DNA from: Pelagophyceae sp. CCMP2097
Taxonomy: Eukaryota; Sar; Pelagophyceae
NCBI GenBank assembly: GCA_026770575.1
Contig: MU657173.1
Span: forward strand, 267,813-281,909
Reading direction: 5' to 3'
DNA length: 14,097 nucleotides
A program made the position numbers and the translations under genes. Positions 7,654 to 14,097 of this stretch are shown here, piece after piece. The notes beneath the pieces were generated by a model that had not been told where the DNA came from, ran no database searches, and worked only from the letters and a program-made list of their open reading frames with translations. Position 1 is the first letter of the stretch. Every line of letters begins with the position of its first letter.

Positions 7654-8428
7654 TTACAGCGACTCGAGCTGCGACCGCCGCGCGTCCTGCGTCCGGGCCT
7701 CGCGGTCCCGCCGCGCCTCGTGGAGCAGCGCCGCGAGCGCGGTCACCGCGTCCTCGTTGACGACGCGCGCCCCCGCATCCTACAAAGGTGGCCGCGCCTC
7801 CGGCGTCAACGAGGGCGACCGCACGCACGAGGAGCGCGGCGGCAGTGGCGTTGCGGCCGCGCGCGCAGGCGAGGGCGAGGCAGCTGGCGCCTTGCTCGTC
7901 GCGCGCGTTGACGTCGGCGCCAGCGTCGACGAGCTCCGTCACCGCGCGCAGCGCAGGCTTAGTGTCGCGCGGCGCCTGGCACGCGATGACGAGATTGGCG
8001 CCTAGCGACAAGCGTCGGGTGGCTGCGCGGGTGGTGGGCGCGGCAGTCCACCAAGGCGGCGCCTCGCAGTGGTCGCACCGAGGCGTGACGTGTACGAGGC
8101 GATCATCGAGCCGAGGAGGCGGTTCGGCGTGAGCGCGCGCGAGAGCATCGGCGCCTGAAGGAGCCGCGGTCGGGCGCATGCGCACGCCGCGCTCTCGAGG
8201 ACCCGCCCCGGGCCGTGCTTTCCGGGCCGCGCGCCCCGGGCCGGCGCGACGCACGTTCGTCGTCGGGGACCGCAGGTGGGCGTCGCCGGCGAGCCATCGC
8301 TCGATGGACTCGCGCTCGTAGGTGTAGCCGTCGGCGGCGAGGACCGGCTCGACCATGAGCTCCTGCGTAATAGGACAAACGAGCTCCCTCGGCGGGCCAA
8401 AGTCGTCGCTCTGCACCGCCGGCTGCAT
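7654..8428 (-). CDS. U-box E3 ubiquitin ligase with ankyrin repeats, four exons
   Basis: Exons by phase-consistent joining: 8428-8255, 8154-8079, 8001-7829, 7779-7654 (182 aa, TAA at 7654-7656). Residues ~13-78 are a U-box: ELVCPITQELMVEPVLAADG, YTYERESIERWL, SPTTN, then after the first intron LSRALTPNRLLGSMI. The U-box recruits E2 enzymes. The rest is ankyrin-like: ALRAVTELVDAGADVNARDE, ASCLALACARGRNATAAALL, DAGARVVNEDAVTALAALL, then a charged helical tail. Introns are 100, 77 and 49 bp with donors GTGCGT, GTGCGA and GTGCGT. The reading frame stays open upstream of the chosen ATG to a stop at 8540-8542, with plausible coding text (PFSLNPWKPEAEAVAEARV) but no ATG, so an extra 5' exon is possible. 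The divergent neighbour DNAAF6 starts 192 bp away. A GTAAGC just before the stop could extend the 3' end, which I consider unlikely. Confidence 0.8.
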
Positions 8429-8620
8429 CGCGGCGACGCGGGCCTCAGCCACAGCCTCCGCCTCCGGCTTCCAAGGGTTCAAAGAAAAGGGCCTCTCGCC
8501 CGCGTCGTCTGCTTCCGGCGCGTCTTGCAACTTGGAAGCTTACAAGGCCTGTTTTTTCAGCGAAGACAACGATCGCCAAACCGACTGCGCCCGGGCAACC
8601 GGCCCCTGCGCCTGAAGGCG
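8429..8620. promoter_or_regulatory. Divergent promoter between U-box and DNAAF6 genes
   Basis: The two start codons point away from each other across 192 bp, so both promoters and 5' untranslated regions must fit here (only ~80 bp if the open frame upstream of the U-box ATG is coding). An AT-richer patch with a run of six T lies near 8551-8556. No TATA box or clear operator was recognised. Confidence 0.45.
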
Positions 8621-9348
8621 ATGTCGCTCTTCGGCGGCGACGACCTCAGCGCGCTCCAGGACCTGCTGCAGCACGACGACGACGTGCTCGCGCCGTCGCA
8701 GTCCATCGTCGCCGCGGTTGGGCCGCGGTGCGCCGTTGGCGGCGTCAAAGGGGCCCGGCCGCGGCGCACGCGCCCGCCCTAGGAGCTCGGCGCCAACAAA
8801 GGCCGTCGCCGTCGACGACCAGGCGATCTGGGCCGACGACGAGATCCCACCCGAGGAGGTGCGCGCTCGGCCGGCGCCGCCGGGGCCTTTGCGCCGACGC
8901 CGGCGCAGGCGCTCGGGTTCTGCGACGCTGTCGACGACCATCGGCGGCGCGCCAAGTTCGACATGATCTACAAGCAGCACGTCAGCTCCGAAGACGTTTA
9001 CCTCGGCACGGAGAAGACGCCGTCCTCGTGCCACTCCTCGGACATTGTCTACAGAATCGCCTTCCCGGACCACAAGCACGCCGAGCTCGACGTCCTCCGC
9101 GGCGTCCCGGGCCGCTGCCGACTGCGGCGTGACGGCAAAACGTAGGTCGACGTGACGAAGACGACTCTAAGGGCAGAGTCTTCGCGGCTGAGGTGCGTCC
9201 GCCTTGCGCGCGTTTCTGCTCTGTGAGCCGGCGTAGGCTCGCCCTCTACCTGCCGCAGCCCGTCGACGCCGACCGGGGGAAAGCGCAGTGGGACGCGAAC
9301 AAGTGCGTGCTCACAATCTCGCTCCCAGTCCTTGCAGAAGAGTGGTGA
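8621..9348 (+). CDS. DNAAF6: DNAAF6 (PIH1D3) homologue, axonemal dynein assembly factor, five exons
   Basis: Exons: 8621-8727, 8783-8858, 8909-9091, 9146-9192, 9237-9348 (525 nt, 174 aa, TGA at 9346-9348). Introns are 55, 50, 54 and 44 bp with matching phases (2, 0, 0, 2); three donors are GTGC, the third is GTCCTC and less sure. Residues 1-60 are acidic (MSLFGGDDLSALQDLLQHDD, then DDQAIWADDEIPPEE). The conserved part matches PIH1D3: YKQHVSSEDVYLG, KTPSSCHSSDIVYRIAFP, then DVTKTTLRAESSRL, LYLPQPVDADRGKAQWD and CVLTISLPV, which form a CS-like beta-sandwich. The family works with HSP90/HSP70 in the cytoplasm to pre-assemble dynein arms of motile cilia. Human DNAAF6 is ~214 aa, so this is slightly short. 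Its presence suggests a flagellated stage or recent motile ancestry. Confidence 0.85.
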
Positions 9349-9903
9349 CCTCGAGGTCGCTCTGCCTCGCCGGCGAGGGGCGAAGTGCCCGCGCGGGCGT
9401 GCCGCGGCCACGGCGACTCGAGATAATCCATCTGCTCGGAGGAGAACCGAGGCTCTGGGAGGCCCCCGGCGACGAGACACTGGCACCGTCATCATCGGTC
9501 GGCGCTCGCTCGTGGGTGGGGCTCGAAGAGCGCCGTCGACGGGCGCCGTCCCGTGGCGGCGGGCAATACGGGCAGGACCCTTTATCTTCTCCGTTGTCTG
9601 AGCTGAATCAAATCCACTCTCTGGAACCTTCGTCGAAGCTTAAGCGTCCGGAACTTCGACGAGGCTCAGGCGAGCCGTCCCTGGAAGATCTTTGAGCCCT
9701 ACACCCGGGGTCGGCGCGCAGTTTGAAAGGCGCAGACGCGGGGCGCGCGGCGCCCACCTCCTCCTCCAAGCCGGCACAGTCGGTCCGTCGCCCCCGAAAC
9801 TCTTCCGCCGTGTTCCATCTCCATGTTCCGAGCCTCCCGAGCGGCTCCGGCCCCTGCGTCCGCGTGACGCCCGCGCGACCCCACACTCTCACCAGGCGCC
9901 GTC
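9349..9903. other. Intergenic stretch, no supported gene
   Basis: This 555-bp stretch follows the DNAAF6 stop and leads to the PqiA-like gene. No open frame shows a recognisable domain, and none continues the flanking genes. A pair of imperfect related elements (ggaaccttcgtcga near 9623 and ggaacttcgacga near 9650) can also pair as a 9-10 bp stem. The last ~100 bp are pyrimidine-rich, as expected just upstream of a start codon. Confidence 0.45.
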
Positions 9904-11451
9904 ATGAATGAGCAAGCGCGGTCGCTGGCCGTTGGGTACTCTTTTGGCACGAGTGTGCTCCTCTGCGCGTGGCTCGGCGCAAACGCCTCGCTCATCCTCT
10001 TCGCCAACCGCAGCACGGGTCTGCCCCGCACCGCCGCCGTGTCTTTCCCCCGCGTACCGAGAAAGCGCAGGCTCTTGGGTCCGCGCGGAGGTCGATGCAA
10101 GCGGGGCAGATGGTCCTGTAGCTGTCGCAAACATCTTCCAGCTCGGCACCTTTTCCACGGCCCGCGACTTTTACAAGTCCGGCGCCCACGCCACCGCCGT
10201 GAGCTTTGGAAGAGTTGCCAAAGGAGAACCGTCGTGACGCTTGGTGGTAGGTGGTCACGGGCTTATGCACTGGGGCCATGCCGTACGCGCAAATGGCCGC
10301 GTACGCGCTGGCGTGGTTCGTGCCGCTGCGGCCGCACCGGCGCGGCTGGGCGCTCTCGGCGCTGCTCTTATTCGTTCGTTGGCAGCGCATGCTCACCATG
10401 GCCGCGCTCCTCCTCGCGGTGCGCGCAGCCCGCCGCGGGGAGTCGGCCGACGCGTTGGGAGTCGGCGTTTCTGTAGGTGGCGCTGAAGATTGACGTCGAT
10501 GTGGGTGTCGCGAAGATTTCCGTCAAGTCGATTTTTGGGTGGGGGACTTTTGCTTTTGAACTCGCGAATTGCGCCTCGTATGCAGTCGCCGTATCCCTAT
10601 GCGCACTCCACGACCAAGACGCTTTGAATCGAGGCGAGACGATGACCATGGGCGCCGTCGGCAACGCGCCAAAGGCACTGGCCTTTGAAGAGAGGGAGTC
10701 GGTCGCGTATCGCTTATACGCTCGAAAAGCCGGCGGCTGCGCGAAGCTTGCGGGTGTCGCGGCGGTGTTCGCCGGCTACGTCGCCATAACGGTCTTCGCG
10801 CTGCTGCGCAATGCCATTCGGTTCACGGTGCGCGGTGTGGCCGCGAACTTGGTCAAGGAGCGTCGAAGGCGCTTCTCCGTGTTCAAGATGGCGCTCGCGC
10901 TCGCGGGGTCGACGGACCGATTGGAGTCCAAGGTCGTCTGGACGTGGTGGCTCGGCGCGCTCACTTTGGCCGCTCCGGTGCTCGCGGCGTTGGCTTTGAC
11001 GTTTCTCTTCCTATTGCCGCTTGCCCCGAGGTGGCGCGCGTTGGTCTACGTCGCAGCGCTGCACCTGCACTGCGTCGCGTCCGCGGACGTGTTGTGGGTC
11101 GTGCTTGCGGAATTCACGGCCGACGTTGGGGTTATATCCGACTGGATCATCAACGGCCAGGCCCCGGTTCTCTGCGAAAAAAAAATCCCTAGCGACACAA
11201 AATACTCCGGCTGCGCAGTCGTCACCGGCTACGGCCTCTCGGGCCTCTTCGCTCTGGCAGGGTACACGGCGATGAACCTCGGGCTCTTCTTCTACGTGTT
11301 TGCCACGCTCCACCGCCAAGCGCTCCCCGCCGCGCTCCAACGATGCGTCCCGCAGCTCCGCGACGCTTCCGAAAACACCGCCGAAGCGCGCAACCCGACC
11401 GCCGAAGCGCGCAACCCGCTCCTCGACGCCGGGGACCTCTCTATTGAATGA
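9904..11451 (+). CDS. Polytopic membrane protein, PqiA-like, four exons
   Basis: Exons: 9904-10018, 10071-10198, 10251-10418, 10477-11451 (1386 nt, 461 aa). Introns are 52, 52 and 58 bp, phases 1, 0 and 0, donors GTCTGC, GTGAGC and GTGCGC. About eight hydrophobic segments appear near residues 17-34, 77-105, 116-140, 158-181, 225-247, 290-319, 325-350 and 388-415, which suits two four-helix halves. The pattern resembles paraquat-inducible protein A (PqiA) relatives: a loop with FQLGTFSTARDFYKSGAHAT, then MPYAQMAAYALAWFVPL, and in the second half ADVLWVVLAEF, then a Cys-containing loop (C370, C383). Bacterial PqiA is the inner-membrane partner of an MCE lipid-transport system; the role in eukaryotes is not established. 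The C-terminal tail is soluble and holds an exact 7-residue repeat (TAEARNP). Membrane topology is clear; the family name is moderately supported. Confidence 0.7.
11377..11418 (+). repeat. 21-bp exact tandem duplication in the PqiA-like C-terminal tail
   Basis: Positions 11377-11397 and 11398-11418 are identical and in frame, giving TAEARNP twice just before the C-terminus. It looks like recent slippage in a disordered tail. Confidence 0.9.
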
Positions 11452-11877
11452 CTTTACTGTGACCTCTTTGATGGGCGGCGTAGCGGTTCTCACTTGGATC
11501 GGGATCCAAGGGTTTGCGCCACAACTCGCGGGTTCTCCGGATGACCCACCCGCGTGACCGAGACGCAGTCTGTGTCGTTGGCACCTGCCGATTTCGACGC
11601 AAGAACCGCCAGCTACCTCTTCCCCACCGAGAGCGAAGCGTTGAGGCGCCTGGCACCGAGAACCAACACCCTCACGAACACCACGCGAGGCAGCCCAATG
11701 GGGCGGGAGAGGCAGGGTTGACGGCCAGGGATGGCCCGACCGCCTAGTGAGGCTCGGCAGCGAGGTTTAATCGCTAATCAAATCCTGCAAGGCAAGGTTC
11801 TGAATTGGTTCTGCCTGTAATTCCACAGACGAGCACGATGGCCGGCCGCGGCGCACGCGGATGCGGTCGCCGCGCTT
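11452..11877. other. Convergent intergenic region, no supported gene
   Basis: The PqiA-like gene (+) and the ankyrin gene (-) end toward each other across this 426-bp gap, so it should hold both 3' untranslated regions. Open frames here show no domain. No tRNA-like cloverleaf or strong hairpin terminator was seen. Confidence 0.45.
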
Positions 11878-13764
11878 CTAGGCGTTGATGCCGGCTTTGC
11901 CGCGGCGCGTATTGACGCGCTTCTCCGTCTTGATCTTGGCCGGCGGCGCAGGCTTTGCGCCGTTCTTTAACAAGATTTGGACGACGCTCTCGGACCGGTG
12001 CGACATGGCGTACAGCAGCGGGCGCCGGCCCTTGTAGGGCCGGTCGACGGCGGCGCCCGCTGCTAAAAGCGCCTCGACGACGCCGGACATGTCGCGCGCC
12101 TCGACGCCGGGGGGCGCGCCGGAAGCGGCCTTTTGCACGCGGGGCGCCCCTTGCTCGTCGCCGTGGCGGCACGCCGCCGCGAGCGGAGACTCGCCGTCGG
12201 GCGTCGGATCGTCGGGGTCGACGTGGGCCCTCAGTAAGAGCTCGACGCAGTGGCGCGCACCCGCGGCGGCTGCCGCGTGGAGCGGCCGTTGGCCGTCGTC
12301 GGCGGCCGCGTCGGCGGTCGCTCCCGCGGCTAGGAGCAATTCGACGCAGTGCGCGGCGCCCGCGGCCGCAGCGGCATGCAGCGGCGTCGTGCCGCCGCCC
12401 GCGGGAAAAGAAGGGTGGGCGCCGTGCGCTAAGAGTAGCTGGGTGCTGATCACGTCCCCCGTGCGGCAGGCGGCGACGAGGGGCGTCAGGCCGCCGTCGT
12501 GCACCGAGTCGGCGAAGACGGACGCGCCGCAGTCGAGGAGAGCTCGGAGCCTTGGTACGTTGCGCAGTCGCACCGCCTTCAAAAGCGCCGCGGGGTCGGC
12601 GGCGTCGGCGGCGCCGGGCTTTTGCTGCGCCACTTCAAAGACCCGCCTCTGCTTGGCGGTGACGGCGGCCTCGTGGCCGACTGCCATGATGATGAGCTTG
12701 GCGCCGGCCATGTCTGCCTTGTGGATAAAATTCACGACTGCCTCCTTGCTGCTCCACCCCCGCTTCACGCAGCTGCACCTCAAAACCGCCCGAGCGCGCA
12801 CCTCAAAGGGCCCGCGGTAAATACGAGACGTCTTGCCGGGCTCGGACCCGTCCAGCGTGTAGCGCACGGTGGCCCACGCGGTGGGGGCCGCTAAAGAGAC
12901 GATCAACATGCCGGTATACGTCACAGTCCGTTCGCGAGGCGCCTTGTCCGGCGCCAAGAGCTCGCCGCGGCCCGGAGAACGCTGCGCCCGGAAGACCTTG
13001 TCGCGCGCCGGCGGCTGCGGCCGCAACGACGCGAGCGCGGGCGCGGGGGCGCCGTCGTCGGTGAGAATCTCATTGTTCTGAGTCCTCTTCGTGTTCGCCT
13101 TGGCGCAGAGCTCGATCTGCGGGACCTCGGGCGCGGCGCGGACCTCGGGGCGGTACTGCGTCGCGTACGTGCGAACCGGAGGCCGCGCGGCGGGCGCCGA
13201 CGCCGGCCGCGCGACTGCCACAATGAGCGCTTCCGCGAGCGCGGCCGCCGGCTCCTTTTGGTGGCGCGTCGACTTCTTCCGCTTCTTCTTCCCCACCGCG
13301 ACCTCTTCCACCGACTCGGAGTCTGGCGGCAGCGGCTCGGGAGGGGGCGCGCCGTCGAGCTTGAGGCGCAAGCGGCCGAGCGCGGCAAAGCCGGTTTCGG
13401 CGTCGCGCGGCTCGGGCAGCGTGCGCAGAGACTCGGCGGCGATCCAATCCGCGGGGCGGTCCGGCTTTGGTTGCTCTTCAGCCAGCTTGAGGGCCAGCGC
13501 CGCAGCGCCCGTCAGTTCCTAAGATACAGTCGACCAACCGCCGACCGCAGAAACCTTCGAGGCGGAGCGCGACGGAGGCCCGCGGGGCCCGCGGCGCAGG
13601 CCCCGGACATCTGAGGTTACCGGGCCGCGCCGAGAACGTCTTGCAATCGCCAGACGCCGGCTCCATGCGCAATGGTGGTAGTACGCGTCGAGCCGCTCGT
13701 CCTCGGGCAGCGGCGTCCACGCCGCCTCGTCCAGGCGCTCGTACAGCAACTTCTTGAACCCCAT
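11878..13764 (-). CDS. Chitobiase/beta-hexosaminidase C-terminal-like domain plus ankyrin repeat protein, two exons
   Basis: Exon 1 is 13764-13621 (ATG at 13762-13764) and exon 2 is 13518-11878 (TAG at 11878-11880), joined in phase 0 over a 102-bp GTAACC...CTTAG intron, giving 594 aa. Exon 2 stays open above 13371 with no ATG, which is why an upstream exon is needed; exon 1 begins MGFKKLLYERLDEAAWTPLP. Residues ~120-240 are low-complexity with a KKKRKK stretch, a possible nuclear localisation signal. Residues ~246-312 resemble a CHB_HEX_C-type Fn3-like domain: VTYTGMLIVSL, RYTLDGSEPGKTS, YRGPFEV and KRGWSSKEAVVNF. Residues ~358-572 are about six ankyrin repeats with clear TPLHAAAAAGAAHCVELLLA and RPLHAAAAAGARHCVELLLR copies. 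One repeat is interrupted by ~25 residues coded near 12085-12159. The C-terminus is basic. Likely a protein-binding scaffold; no enzymatic domain is seen. Confidence 0.75.
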
Positions 13765-14097
13765 CAAGGCCGCCGGGCAGCCACGCGCCACCGACGTTAA
13801 AACGGGAGCTTTCTATAAAGCCGAAATCGTTTGCCACGGTTTCACCTGAACCTGAAAAAATAGGCACCCATAGTGGCATACAATGTTGTAGAAATTCCTA
13901 GGATTTCCCAACTCCCCAAAGGGAAACTGACTTTCCCATCAAATCCAATGGGCAAGTGCGTTGACGAGGACGCAACGTTCTTCTTCTCCTGAACCTCGAC
14001 GACAGCATCTCTTGCTGTTGGAGGATCAAGCCGACCCGCGCACCCGAGGGCACGCGGGCGGTATAGTGATGTGTATTTCCTAAAGTACATTTGACCC
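13765..14097. other. Lower-GC flank upstream of the ankyrin gene
   Basis: From about 13800 the GC content falls clearly below the rest of the window. The first part should contain the promoter of the minus-strand ankyrin gene; on the minus strand CTTTATAGAAAG near 13809-13820, about 50 bp above the start codon, is TATA-like. An 82-residue minus-strand frame (13842-14090) has no recognisable domain. Short inverted repeats occur (gatttccc/gggaaac near 13901-13927, cagca/tgctg near 14004-14019). Confidence 0.45.

Noticed and set aside
7295..8530. 411-residue single-exon U-box protein
   Set aside because: Reading straight through breaks the U-box after SPTTN and gives Arg-rich text. Splicing restores the end of the U-box and the ankyrin repeats in phase.
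11452..11877. tRNA or small RNA gene in the convergent gap
   Set aside because: No T-loop and acceptor-stem combination could be drawn. Short ggttc motifs occur without a supporting cloverleaf.
11955..12820. Overlapping plus-strand frames opposite the ankyrin gene
   Set aside because: They are antisense shadows of a periodic ankyrin-coding sequence.
13842..14090. 82-residue minus-strand frame at the right edge
   Set aside because: It has no recognisable domain and lies in lower-GC sequence. It was described as part of the flank rather than as a gene.

Overview
The window looks like nuclear DNA of a GC-rich, intron-containing microeukaryote. The evidence is a cytosolic ribosomal protein (eL29), a TTC5/Strap homologue, a U-box E3 ligase, an axonemal dynein assembly factor, ankyrin, PHD and PH domains, and many very short introns. 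Introns were placed by eye, by joining reading frames that carry one continuous homology and checking phase at GT/AG sites. Nineteen well-supported introns of 44-102 bp result, and 12 of them have a GTGCGN donor. With the high GC and dense packing this suggests a GC-rich alga, perhaps a pelagophyte-like stramenopile. That taxonomic call is inference.

Layout, left to right. 1-501: nothing recognisable. 502-1332 (-): protein with a discoidin/F5-8C-like fold. 1648-3489 (-): PHD finger plus PH domain protein. 3490-3671: divergent promoter with a 20-bp perfect palindrome. 3672-5785 (+): TTC5 homologue in at least nine exons, one of them 17 nt. 5894-6118 (+): ribosomal protein eL29 with an unusual acidic tail. 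6119-6861: no supported gene, but two diverged copies of a ~150-bp tandem repeat and smaller repeats. 6862-7473 (-): hypothetical protein with a hydrophobic C-terminus. 7654-8428 (-): U-box/ankyrin E3 ligase in four exons, divergent from 8621-9348 (+): DNAAF6/PIH1D3 in five exons. 9349-9903: no supported gene. 9904-11451 (+): eight-helix membrane protein resembling PqiA, in four exons. 11452-11877: convergent intergenic gap. 11878-13764 (-): chitobiase C-terminal-like domain plus ankyrin repeats, in two exons. 13765-14097: lower-GC flank.

This is a dense stretch of unrelated nuclear genes rather than an operon or defence island. Two genes share a microtubule theme: TTC5 acts in tubulin mRNA autoregulation in animals, and DNAAF6 acts in cytoplasmic assembly of axonemal dyneins. 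I see no mobile element, CRISPR array, tRNA or rRNA. Most long open frames are antisense or off-frame shadows caused by high GC.
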